Positions 48,887 to 59,610 of a stretch of DNA of 64,000 nt are shown piece by piece. The stretch is from positions 6,404 through 70,403 of the forward strand of contig DBBX01000020.1 in the NCBI GenBank assembly GCA_002292815.1. The letters are read 5' to 3'. A model generated the notes under the pieces. The model saw nothing but the letters and a program-made list of their open reading frames with translations. It searched no databases and was not told the DNA's origin. The stretch is from Thiotrichaceae bacterium UBA973. GTDB taxonomy: Bacteria > Pseudomonadota > Gammaproteobacteria > Eutrophobiales > Eutrophobiaceae. How positions within the stretch are numbered: position 1 is the first letter of the stretch; each line of letters opens with the position of its first letter. The translations under genes and the position numbers were made by a program.

Positions 48887-49877
48887 TACGATTTACATAG
48901 AAGAAGAGATCGCTAATCATCCACGAACGCTGGCTATTCTTAAACGTTTTCCAGATGCAACAAAAATATCATGTCAACGATATGGCGAGATATTCAATCG
49001 TAAATCACAAAATTTTCGATTACAGAAAAAACAGCCTGCGTTAATTCTCGCAAAGAAACATAAAGGTCTCGCATTACCTACACCCAAACAATACGCTATT
49101 GGCGCAGAATATAATTATTACTTTTCACATATGCTGAATTGTTTGTATGACTGTCGTTATTGTTTTTTACAAGGCATGTTTCAGTCAGCGCATTATATTT
49201 TATTCGTGAATTATGAAGACTTTACCGAAGAGATGACTTCTATTTTAAATCAACATAACAATGAACCAGTACATTTTTTCTCTGGCTATGATTGTGACAG
49301 TCTTGCGCTTGATCCTGTCACGGGCTTTACCAGTGCATTCTTACCTTTCTTCGAAAGCAATCCGCAAGCATTGCTTGAGCTAAGAACTAAAAGCACGCAG
49401 ATACGCAGTTTATTAAAACGAGAGCCGATTAAGAATTGTGTTATCGCATTTAGTTTTACGCCCGATAAAATTGCCAGAACACTTGAACATAAAGCGCCTG
49501 ATATAAATAAACGACTACAATCCATACTAGATCTACAAGAAGCCGGCTGGCAAATCGGCTTACGCTTCGACCCACTTATCTATACAAAAGATTTCGCTAT
49601 AGAATACAGCGAGTTATTTAAAAAAATTTTTTCAAAGATTAATCCTCAGCTAACACATTCGATTAGTTTAGGTGCTTTCAGATTACCCAAAGATTATTTT
49701 CGTAAACTTGAAAAACTTTATCCTGATGACATCCTTTTTTCTTCGCCGCTTGCGGAAGAGGACAATAATATTGGTTATCCGTCTGAAATACGTAATGATA
49801 TGCTTGAGTTTTGTACAAACATCATCACTCAACATATTCCAGCTGAAAAGTTTTTCCCTTGTCATGAGACTGTTTGA
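48879..49877 (+). CDS. splB: SPL-family radical SAM protein (DNA photoproduct lyase-like)
   Basis: A 332 aa protein of the spore photoproduct lyase family. The cluster motif CLYDCRYC lies near residue 90, preceded by the family-specific YNYYFSHMLN and followed by FLQGMFQSAHYILF. Other SPL-like blocks are FFSGYDCDSLALDPVTGF and ELRTKSTQIRSLL. This bacterium shows no sporulation genes, so the DNA-repair role is by family only. It overlaps the phosphorylase gene. Confidence 0.85.
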   Translation: MISTIYIEEEIANHPRTLAILKRFPDATKISCQRYGEIFNRKSQNFRLQKKQPALILAKKHKGLALPTPKQYAIGAEYNYYFSHMLNCLYDCRYCFLQGMFQSAHYILFVNYEDFTEEMTSILNQHNNEPVHFFSGYDCDSLALDPVTGFTSAFLPFFESNPQALLELRTKSTQIRSLLKREPIKNCVIAFSFTPDKIARTLEHKAPDINKRLQSILDLQEAGWQIGLRFDPLIYTKDFAIEYSELFKKIFSKINPQLTHSISLGAFRLPKDYFRKLEKLYPDDILFSSPLAEEDNNIGYPSEIRNDMLEFCTNIITQHIPAEKFFPCHETV

Positions 49878-49888
49878 TCGAAGCGCCG

Positions 49889-51340
49889 ATGACAGATCAA
49901 AATATTATCCTGATAACCTTTGCCGCTTATCTGCTTCTGCTTTTTACAATCGCCTGGTTCAGCTTACGTCGCACACATAATCAATCAGACTATATTCTTG
50001 GCGGCAGAAAGCTGGGTAGCTGGACTACGGCAATTAGTGCCGGCGCATCGGACATGAGTGGCTGGTTATTATTGGGTTTGCCCGGCTATGCTTTTTTTGC
50101 CGGCTTTGAAGCTATATGGATTGCTGTTGGTCTGTATATAGGTACTTGTGTTAACTGGTATTTCGTTGCCCCCCGCTTGCGCGTTCAAACGCAATCATTA
50201 AACAATGCGCTTACTATACCGGAATATTTTGAATATCGATTTAATGACTCATCACATCTATTACGACTTATTTCCGCAGCTTTTATTCTTATATTTTATC
50301 TGTTTTATACTAGTTCGGGGCTAGTTGCTGGCGGCAAATTATTCGAATCCGTTTTTGGTCTTTCTTATCAATGGGCTGTCATTATTGGCGCATTAACGAT
50401 TCTCAGCTATACCTGTCTGGGTGGTTTTCTTGCTGTCTCGTGGACAGATTTAATGCAAGGTTTATTGATGGCATTGGCTTTAAGTTATGTTGCGATTGTT
50501 TCTGTCTACAGCATTCATGGTTTTGAAGCCATGTATAACTGGATGAACATCATCAATCCTGAGTTACTAAACCCTTATACCAGCGCAGCAAATGGGCCGT
50601 TAGGTTTTATCGGAATTGTTTCATTATTAGCATGGGGGCTCGGATACTTTGGTCAGCCACACATACTGGTTCGTTTTATGGCGATAAAGTCTGAAAAAAT
50701 GATTCCAAAAGCACGCACTATTGCAATTTACTGGACTGCCATTGGATTATTTAGCGCATTATTAATTGGGTTTTCAGGTATCGCATTATTAGGCAATGAA
50801 TTACAAGCCAGCGATAGCGAAAAAGTTTTTATTGAGTTACTTAGATTATTGTTACACCCGATACCCGCAGGTATTTGTTTAGCCGCGATCCTCGCTGCCA
50901 TTATGAGCACCGCCGATTCACAATTACTGGTTGCCTCTTCAGCAATAACTGAAGACATTTATAAAATCATTAATATAAAAGCCACAGATAAACAATTAAT
51001 GTTGTTGGGTAGAGTGGCTGTTATTTTACTCACCCTCTTGGCAACAGTACTTGCATTGCAAGCAGACAATAATGTATTGGATATGGTTGCCTATGCTTGG
51101 GCAGGATTTGGCGCTACCTTTGGTCCAGTTATTCTTCTATCACTCTATTGGAAAGAAATGACACGTCATTCTGCATTAGTAGGAATGCTGACCGGCGGCA
51201 TCACGGTTATCGTCTGGAAGAATATTGAATCAAGCTATCGCATATTTGAGCTTTATGAGCTTGTGCCTGGATTTATTCTGGCGCTGGTTTGTATTGTACT
51301 AAATCAAACCCTGCAACAGGCTAAATTGCAGCGTCAATAA
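49889..51340 (+). CDS. putP: sodium/proline symporter
   Basis: Sodium:solute symporter family, Na+/proline type. Thirteen membrane helices are expected; seen are YILGGRKLGSWTTAISAG, DMSGWLLLGLPGYAFFAG and LSYTCLGGFLAVSWTD. The ATG at 49889 is chosen over the TTG at 49874, which would overlap the radical SAM stop. It ends 20 bp inside the convergent glnE C-terminal gene. It may also be a betaine transporter, but the sequence favours PutP. Confidence 0.92.
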   Translation: MTDQNIILITFAAYLLLLFTIAWFSLRRTHNQSDYILGGRKLGSWTTAISAGASDMSGWLLLGLPGYAFFAGFEAIWIAVGLYIGTCVNWYFVAPRLRVQTQSLNNALTIPEYFEYRFNDSSHLLRLISAAFILIFYLFYTSSGLVAGGKLFESVFGLSYQWAVIIGALTILSYTCLGGFLAVSWTDLMQGLLMALALSYVAIVSVYSIHGFEAMYNWMNIINPELLNPYTSAANGPLGFIGIVSLLAWGLGYFGQPHILVRFMAIKSEKMIPKARTIAIYWTAIGLFSALLIGFSGIALLGNELQASDSEKVFIELLRLLLHPIPAGICLAAILAAIMSTADSQLLVASSAITEDIYKIINIKATDKQLMLLGRVAVILLTLLATVLALQADNNVLDMVAYAWAGFGATFGPVILLSLYWKEMTRHSALVGMLTGGITVIVWKNIESSYRIFELYELVPGFILALVCIVLNQTLQQAKLQRQ

Positions 51341-52643
51341 CTGTTTCAAATATTTGACGCACCCTATCCCGATATTGCATCAAGCAATCCTGATATTCTG
51401 CTATTGCCTTATCATGATCATCAGAGAAAAAGCCTAATGCTCTTGCCAACGGCAATAGTGATTTCGTGTCTTTTGTGACATTGCTGATCGACTTCATATC
51501 AAACACACGTAATGCTGCTTCACTTTTTTTGTAAAAATTATAGGCTTCTAATAATGTTGATACTGTCTTGTCACTGATTAAGCCGAGCTTTGATGATTCC
51601 TTTAATACCTGACGCGTGCTGGAATTTCTTAATTGTGGATATTTAATAGCATAAGCCAGTTGTAAAAAATGTGTCAGAAAATCAATATCCATCACACCAC
51701 CTTTACCACGCTTTAGATCTATCTTGTCACTGCCACCAGCCAGCTCTTGTTCCACCAGAAAACGTGTTTTTATAATTTCCTTGGCAAGATAAGATAGCTC
51801 ATATTCAGCATAGACATTAGTCAAAATGGCATGCTTGACTTGCTCTGACAATTCCTCATCACCGACAACGACGCGACAACGGGTCATCATTTGTCGTTCC
51901 CAGATCTCACGTCCAGATTGATGAAATTGCAAGAAACTCTCTAATGGTGTTATTAATACCCCTGAGTTTCCATGGGGCCTTAGTCGCATATCTATTTCAT
52001 ACAAAGCGCCTGACGGATCCATAGTAGCGATATAGCGCAACATTTTTCTAACCTTGTTGACAATGTACTCATTACTATTTTTAACCATCACTTTTTCAAT
52101 AAAGATCAGGTCCAGATCAGATCCGTAATTCATCTCGTCGCCGGCAAAACGGCCCATAGCTAAAATGCTACACTGAATCGTTTCTAGCTGGTCAAGACCA
52201 AATAAGCTGTACATGACTATCAATACATTTTCTGCAAGTCGTGTTAATAAGGCTTCTGCCTGTTCTTGATTGACCACATCACCTAACTGCAGCAGCAAGA
52301 TAGATAGCATAACTTCATTCTTTCGTATTCTTAGTCGTTCAATTTCCTCATCCAATATGCCATCAGAAGAAATATCTTTTAAACCATCTAATGATGCTTC
52401 AACTACAGACACATTTTGCTTGTCATTATCGAACAAGCTAATAATGTGACTACCTCGATAAAAACAAAAACGGGTAAAATACCAACTTGCACCAAACAAA
52501 GAGGTCATTAGTGACAGAGCTTCAACAGACATCCTCCAATTTTCTTGTTGAGAGAGCTCTAGCCATCGTTCGAGACTATTGGCTGCGGTATCCTGATGCC
52601 AAGCCAGAGATAAGGCCTGTTTTATTTTCGGATGGTTAATCAT
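51321..52643 (-). CDS. glnE: GlnE C-terminal half: glutamine synthetase adenylyltransferase domain
   Basis: A 440 aa separate protein equivalent to the second half of GlnE. It has an own N-terminal helical part (about 1-155), the nucleotidyltransferase motif AMGRFAGDEMNYGSDLDLIF near residue 167, LYEIDMRLRPHG and GGVMDIDFLTHFLQLAY. By position it matches the adenylyl-transferase (AT) domain that adenylylates glutamine synthetase in E. coli. Its ATG overlaps the stop of the upstream half by one base (TAATG). Active-site Asp residues are intact. It converges on putP. Confidence 0.9.
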   Translation of the reverse strand: MINHPKIKQALSLAWHQDTAANSLERWLELSQQENWRMSVEALSLMTSLFGASWYFTRFCFYRGSHIISLFDNDKQNVSVVEASLDGLKDISSDGILDEEIERLRIRKNEVMLSILLLQLGDVVNQEQAEALLTRLAENVLIVMYSLFGLDQLETIQCSILAMGRFAGDEMNYGSDLDLIFIEKVMVKNSNEYIVNKVRKMLRYIATMDPSGALYEIDMRLRPHGNSGVLITPLESFLQFHQSGREIWERQMMTRCRVVVGDEELSEQVKHAILTNVYAEYELSYLAKEIIKTRFLVEQELAGGSDKIDLKRGKGGVMDIDFLTHFLQLAYAIKYPQLRNSSTRQVLKESSKLGLISDKTVSTLLEAYNFYKKSEAALRVFDMKSISNVTKDTKSLLPLARALGFFSDDHDKAIAEYQDCLMQYRDRVRQIFETVIDAAI

Positions 52644-53935
52644 TAATAATCAGCATTTTCTGTTAATAATGTTTCAAAATATTTTTTTGCTGTTTGTTGA
52701 TGCAGAATTAAATCATTATTAAAGTTGTCATAGGCCTCATCAACGCTTTCACCGGCATAACCCATCATCCTTGTGATTTGTTTAAGCTTTACCTTATCAT
52801 TAGGAAGTTGGTGTGTTTGTTGTTCATCAATCATTTGTAATCGGTTCTCGAGCCTGCGAAGAAAGATATAACTTTCTCTAAGCTCTATTATTTCTTCATC
52901 ATTGATAAAGCCGAAATGATTCAATTTTCTTAATACCTCTAACGTACTAGTGACCTGTAGTTCAGGGTGATGCCCACCATTGATTATTTGTAGCATTTGC
53001 ACAAAAAACTCTATATCCCTGATGCCACCTGCACCCAGCTTTATATTCCAGTGCCCTTGTTTTTCTCGTTGCGCAGACATATCACTTTTTATCTTGAAAA
53101 AACGGTCTACTTCTTCTGCACTCAGGCTTTTGTGATATACAAATGGTTTCAGTCTGGCGACCATTGCATCGCCCAGTTCTTTTGAACCCGTAACAAAACG
53201 CCCTCGTAACCAGGCAATACGTTCCCAGGCCTCTTTTGACGATTGATAATATTCTTCATATTCATCAAGAGAAAATGTTAATGGCGCACTTCGCCCCCAT
53301 GGCCTTAAATTCAGATCAACTCGATACAAGAATCCATCTTCCGTATTTTCTGTTAATAAGCGACAAAATCGACGAATATGTTGCGTGTAGAATTTATGCA
53401 TTTCATGGCGCTTCTGATCATCGCTATCCTGAAGCACAAATAAGATATCTACGTCAGAGCTGTAATTTAATTCATTCGCGCCAAGTTTGCCTAGCGCCAT
53501 AATCGCAATGTCATTATCAGAATCAAAGACTTTGGAATCTTTAGACACTAATCTATGACCAACCCGGATTATTGAATCTGCCAAGTGACTTAAATTTAAT
53601 AATACGGTTTCATAGGGACTAGTATTACAAACATCCATCCAGGTTATTTGTAATAGAGAACGATATTTAAACAGGCGTAGCTCATTGACATCAGCGATAT
53701 GATTAATTTCCCGCGCCTGATACGGAGTTCCTATTAAAGCAACAGCATCCGGGTGTCGACTCAAGAAATTTGATAAAAATCGAGATATGCCCAGTATTTG
53801 AACTAACCCCGATGTTTGAGCATCGGTAAAGCCATCAATTATGCGAGCAGACTGCTCATTATCGAGCAGTGCTTGCAGTCGGTTTGATGTCGCATCGGGA
53901 TCCGCAGTTTTCTCGATGAGCTTATCGAGTTTCAT
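52643..53935 (-). CDS. glnE: GlnE N-terminal half: adenylyl-removase domain
   Basis: A 430 aa separate protein equivalent to the first half of GlnE, the adenylyl-removing (AR) domain that deadenylylates glutamine synthetase. Motifs are intact: ALGKLGANELNYSSDVDILF near residue 155, FLYRVDLNLRPWG and LGAGGIRDIEFFVQMLQI, followed by RRLENRLQMIDEQQTH. It begins 25 bp after thiC on the same strand with no hairpin between. The usual GlnE is one chain of about 950 aa; the two halves here total 870 aa. Confidence 0.9.
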   Translation of the reverse strand: MKLDKLIEKTADPDATSNRLQALLDNEQSARIIDGFTDAQTSGLVQILGISRFLSNFLSRHPDAVALIGTPYQAREINHIADVNELRLFKYRSLLQITWMDVCNTSPYETVLLNLSHLADSIIRVGHRLVSKDSKVFDSDNDIAIMALGKLGANELNYSSDVDILFVLQDSDDQKRHEMHKFYTQHIRRFCRLLTENTEDGFLYRVDLNLRPWGRSAPLTFSLDEYEEYYQSSKEAWERIAWLRGRFVTGSKELGDAMVARLKPFVYHKSLSAEEVDRFFKIKSDMSAQREKQGHWNIKLGAGGIRDIEFFVQMLQIINGGHHPELQVTSTLEVLRKLNHFGFINDEEIIELRESYIFLRRLENRLQMIDEQQTHQLPNDKVKLKQITRMMGYAGESVDEAYDNFNNDLILHQQTAKKYFETLLTENADY

Positions 53936-53960
53936 GAGCTTAGTATTTTAAAATAACTTA

Positions 53961-55946
<1,986 letters not shown>

Positions 55947-56018
55947 TTGGTGACATGCTATATAATACGATTACGAACTACAACAACATTTAAATAGACT
56001 CTAACGAGATATAAAGAT

Positions 56019-56672
56019 ATGGATTTTAAACAAGCCCGTTTCAATATGATTGAACAACAGATCCGAACCTGGGAAGTGCTCGACCAGGATGTACTGGACC
56101 TATTAAACGAAATTCATCGTGAAGAATTTATCCCTGACACATATAAGAATCTCGCCTTGGCGGACACATCTATTCCAATCGGCCATGATCAAACTACAAT
56201 GGCTCCTAAATTCGAAGCCCGGATTCTACAATCTCTAGATGTAAAACCTGATGAATCGGTACTGGAAATAGGAACCGGTTGCGGTTATTTCACCGCGCTG
56301 CTCGCAAGCTCTGCAAGACAAATTAAAAGTGTTGATATTTTTCCTGACTTTATTGATGCTGCTAGTGAAAAAATAACAAAAACTAAATTAACGAATATCG
56401 AACTCGAAAGTTGCGACGCATACTCATTATTAGAAAAATCAGAACGCTATGACATCATTGTATTTACCGCATCATTGCCAACAATGGATGAGCGATTTTT
56501 AGGTTTATTGAATGACCATGGTCGTCTGTTTGTCATAGTTGGAGAATCACCCGCCATGGAAGCGCGACTATACACAAAACAAAATGAGTCTAGCTGGTCA
56601 CTTGAAAGTTTATTTGAGACTGACTTACCCGCCTTGATTGGAGCAAAACAAAAAGATGAGTTCAAATTCTAG
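56019..56672 (+). CDS. protein-L-isoaspartate methyltransferase family protein (second copy)
   Basis: A 217 aa PCMT-family methyltransferase, distinct from the pcm in the rpoS block. Motif I is VLEIGTGCGYFTALLA near residue 80, preceded by IPIGHDQTTMAPKFEARIL in place of the SQPYIVA block of Pcm. Such divergent copies next to rhodanese and tolC are common in Gammaproteobacteria, and their substrate is not settled. The rhodanese gene follows after 6 bp. Confidence 0.88.
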   Translation: MDFKQARFNMIEQQIRTWEVLDQDVLDLLNEIHREEFIPDTYKNLALADTSIPIGHDQTTMAPKFEARILQSLDVKPDESVLEIGTGCGYFTALLASSARQIKSVDIFPDFIDAASEKITKTKLTNIELESCDAYSLLEKSERYDIIVFTASLPTMDERFLGLLNDHGRLFVIVGESPAMEARLYTKQNESSWSLESLFETDLPALIGAKQKDEFKF

Positions 56673-56678
56673 TAGTTT

Positions 56679-56996
56679 ATGAAATCAATATCTCCAGCGA
56701 CGCTTAAAACAATACTCGATGCAGGTGAAAAACCGCGTCTACTCGATGTGCGTGAAGCATGGGAGTACGACTTATGTAGCATCGAAGACTCCACAAACAT
56801 TAGCATGTCGAATATAGAGCAGATACTAAATGAATTTAAACCGGATGATGAAATAATCGTTATTTGTCATCACGGTATGCGTAGTTTTCAAGTCGCTAAT
56901 TACCTAGAAGGTAACGACTATAGTAACATCACAAATCTTGAAGGCGGCGTTGATGCCTGGGCCAGGACTGTTGATACAGATATGGCTCAATATTGA
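56679..56996 (+). CDS. rhodanese-like domain protein
   Basis: A single-domain sulfurtransferase-like protein of 105 aa. RLLDVREAWEYDLCSI is the N-terminal block, and the active-site loop CHHGMRS has the catalytic Cys. Single-domain rhodaneses carry persulfide sulfur or act in stress responses; the target is unknown. It lies between the PCMT copy and tolC, 40 bp from tolC. Confidence 0.92.
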   Translation: MKSISPATLKTILDAGEKPRLLDVREAWEYDLCSIEDSTNISMSNIEQILNEFKPDDEIIVICHHGMRSFQVANYLEGNDYSNITNLEGGVDAWARTVDTDMAQY

Positions 56997-57036
56997 TAAT
57001 TAACCTATGACAATAAAAAAATAAAAAGTCCTCTGC

Positions 57037-58371
57037 ATGAATACAAATAACCTTCTAGTAAAATCAACTTTTCTTGCGCTGTCACTTTCACTATCAATAA
57101 ATAGTTTTGGTTCAGATTTGATGCATGTCTATGAACTGGCTGTGAAAAATGATCAAGAATATATGCAAGCGTTAGCGACACATCGAGTAGCACTGGAATC
57201 ACGCCCCCAAGCGATGTCACGACTTCTCCCAGAGGTAAATTTTAGCGCCGAAACAATTCGTAATGATCAGGATATCTCTTCCAGCGGCGGCGCAGTGGGT
57301 TCAAGTGGTGATGTTAATTTCAATAGCCGCGGTTATCAATTAAGTGTTACCCAACCATTGTTCAGACGTGATCGCTTTATTGCCCTGGCTCAGTCTGGCA
57401 GTGAGATAAGAAAGGCAGAGGCTGAGCTTGTTGAGGCACAGCAAGCGTTGATTATTCGAATTGCCGAACGCTATTTCGCTATTCTGGCGGCTATTGATAA
57501 TATTGAATTTTCAAAGACAGAAGTAAAATCACTAAGCCGACAACTTGAGCAGGCCAACCAACGATTTGAAGTTGGCTTAAGCGCAATAACCGATATGGTT
57601 GAGGCTCAGGCTGGATATGACCTGGCTGTGGCACGAGAGATTCAAGCACTCAATGCGCTCGATAATGCTCAGGAAGATATGCGAGAATTGACCGGCGAGT
57701 ATATATCAACATTTAGTCCATTAGGTGATGCTATGTCGCTGGTTCGTCCCGAACCTGAAGCTATTGAGAGTTGGACTCAATTATCTCTGGATCAAAACCT
57801 CGGGGTCCTCGCCGCACGTCATGCTGCTGAAACTGCCAGAAATGAGATAAAACGTCAATCATCAGGTCATTTACCAACACTCGACCTGGTTGCATCTCAA
57901 TCTTATGGTTCTACTGGGGGTCGATTTGGTTCTAATAAACAACATTCCAGCGCCGTAGGCCTTGAATTAAACATACCCATCTATTCAGGTGGGCTAGTCA
58001 ATTCACAAACCCGTGAAGCGCATGAAAACTATAATATTGCAATGTATGGTCTAGAACGAGCAAGACGCTCGGCACAACGCTCGACCAGAGCATCTTACCT
58101 TGGAGTGGTTTCTGGCATAAGCCAGGTAAAAGCATTAAATCAAGCCGTTATCTCTAGTGAAACTGCATTAAAGGCAACCGAAGCAGGCTTTGAAGTCGGT
58201 ACACGTACTACTGTTGATGTTGTAGCCACACAACGGGCAACATCTGAAGCACGACGTAATTATAGTCAGGCCAAGTACAATTACATTTTGGACACGCTTG
58301 GCCTCAAAAAGGCAGCAGGCACGCTTTCTACGGAAGATATTAAACTCATAAACGCATGGTTAACTGAATGA
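57037..58371 (+). CDS. tolC: TolC-family outer membrane efflux protein
   Basis: Outer-membrane channel of multidrug efflux and type I secretion. A signal peptide ends around residue 25 (INSFGSDL), then two outer membrane efflux repeats (about 28-215 and 240-430) with LSVTQPLFRRDRFIAL and ELNIPIYSGGLVNSQTREA. Length 444 aa, slightly shorter than E. coli TolC. No pump or adaptor is in the window. The context PCMT-rhodanese-tolC is common in related bacteria. Confidence 0.93.
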   Translation: MNTNNLLVKSTFLALSLSLSINSFGSDLMHVYELAVKNDQEYMQALATHRVALESRPQAMSRLLPEVNFSAETIRNDQDISSSGGAVGSSGDVNFNSRGYQLSVTQPLFRRDRFIALAQSGSEIRKAEAELVEAQQALIIRIAERYFAILAAIDNIEFSKTEVKSLSRQLEQANQRFEVGLSAITDMVEAQAGYDLAVAREIQALNALDNAQEDMRELTGEYISTFSPLGDAMSLVRPEPEAIESWTQLSLDQNLGVLAARHAAETARNEIKRQSSGHLPTLDLVASQSYGSTGGRFGSNKQHSSAVGLELNIPIYSGGLVNSQTREAHENYNIAMYGLERARRSAQRSTRASYLGVVSGISQVKALNQAVISSETALKATEAGFEVGTRTTVDVVATQRATSEARRNYSQAKYNYILDTLGLKKAAGTLSTEDIKLINAWLTE

Positions 58372-58372
58372 C

Positions 58373-58948
58373 ATGACATCGAAAAATAATCTACAGAACT
58401 TATGCGATATTGATGATAGTTGTCTTATCATCATAGATGTACAGGAGAAGTTAACCACCGCTATCCCTGATAAAGTGATAAATCGCTTGAGAAAAAACAC
58501 AGGCATATTATTAAATGCAGCAAATGAATTGAATGTTCCAGTTATAACAACCGCACAATATCCCAAAGGCCTAGGAGCAACTGAAAAATTTATTACGCAA
58601 AACCTGACTGACTCAACCATCACCTTTGAAAAGACCCATTTTTCATGCTTAGGTGCAGATGGATTTACAAAGCACCTGACTGAGCTTAAGAAAAAACAAA
58701 TTATACTTACCGGGGTCGAAGCACATATTTGTATATTCCAAAGCGCCATCGAACTGAGGCAAACAGGCTTTGATGTTTATGTCGTAATTGATGCTATTGC
58801 TTCCAGAGAATTCACAAGCTACGAATCGGCGCTAACGCGATTGAAACAGGCTGGTATCATTTTATTAAATACTGAATCAGTTCTTTTTGAGTGGTTACGA
58901 GATGCCTCTCACGAAAACTTTAAAACAATAAGTAAACTAATTCTTTAA
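58373..58948 (+). CDS. isochorismatase-family hydrolase
   Basis: A 191 aa cysteine hydrolase of the YcaC/isochorismatase-like fold. The catalytic triad is visible as Asp in IIDVQEKL, Lys in AQYPKGLG and Cys in GVEAHICIFQ. Substrate unknown. It begins 1 bp after the tolC stop. It converges with the small membrane protein gene, overlapping by 4 bp. Confidence 0.9.
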   Translation: MTSKNNLQNLCDIDDSCLIIIDVQEKLTTAIPDKVINRLRKNTGILLNAANELNVPVITTAQYPKGLGATEKFITQNLTDSTITFEKTHFSCLGADGFTKHLTELKKKQIILTGVEAHICIFQSAIELRQTGFDVYVVIDAIASREFTSYESALTRLKQAGIILLNTESVLFEWLRDASHENFKTISKLIL

Positions 58949-59388
58949 TTCACATCAAAGTAAATTAGAGATCGCCAGTATTTGCCCAATAGACCTACTT
59001 TAGTAATTGTCAATCCAACACAAGCACTTAACAGAGCAGCAGCAAAAATTGTTTTGGCTTCCAGATTATCAGCGTTAGAAAAAACTATAAGCAACATTGT
59101 CAATAATGCGGCTATGACCCCCGTTATTTTATCATTAAACGTTTTTTTAATATGATTCATTACTTTAACTTCCGAGAGAATCCCTGGTGTCAAAGTAAAA
59201 AGAAAAATGGACAGGAAAATACCAAAATAGATTAATATATTAGTTGATCCAGATGAAACGTAGGTTGCTGTACCGTTATATAATATTATTCCCAAATAGA
59301 TACAAACCAACAAAGATAAACACTCCACGCTCAAGATAAAAAAGAAAAATGGTGTGATTCTAAAACCGAATAGTTTAAACATGCGCAC
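58945..59388 (-). CDS. small four-helix membrane protein, unknown function
   Basis: A 147 aa protein with about four hydrophobic segments (about residues 12-35, 45-70, 88-105 and 112-130). I do not recognise a family with confidence; the start FKLFGFRITPFF followed by ECLSLLVCIYLGI faintly resembles the N-terminal membrane part of polyisoprenyl-phosphate sugar transferases, with the catalytic domain missing. The 222-bp gap on its right, up to the hybrid kinase, shows no gene or clear terminator. Confidence 0.6.
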   Translation of the reverse strand: MRMFKLFGFRITPFFFFILSVECLSLLVCIYLGIILYNGTATYVSSGSTNILIYFGIFLSIFLFTLTPGILSEVKVMNHIKKTFNDKITGVIAALLTMLLIVFSNADNLEAKTIFAAALLSACVGLTITKVGLLGKYWRSLIYFDVN

Positions 59389-59610
59389 TCTCTCTTGTTG
59401 TTAAATCTAGATTACAAGGAGTAACGCAATCAATGTGCCATCAGTTTGATATATTCAATATGTTCTGATTGTCTATTGAATTAATATCTTAATAACAATG
59501 AGTTAGATATATGTTAATGCCATCATTGATGATTATGCGGTTGGCTTAGAATTACTTTTACTAAAAAAATTCAGTTTTTCGTCGTGTTTCTGAGACGTTT
59601 TCAAGGGTAT

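Noticed and set aside
58360..58749. 129 aa minus-strand frame within the isochorismatase gene
   Set aside because: Antisense shadow of a well-supported gene.
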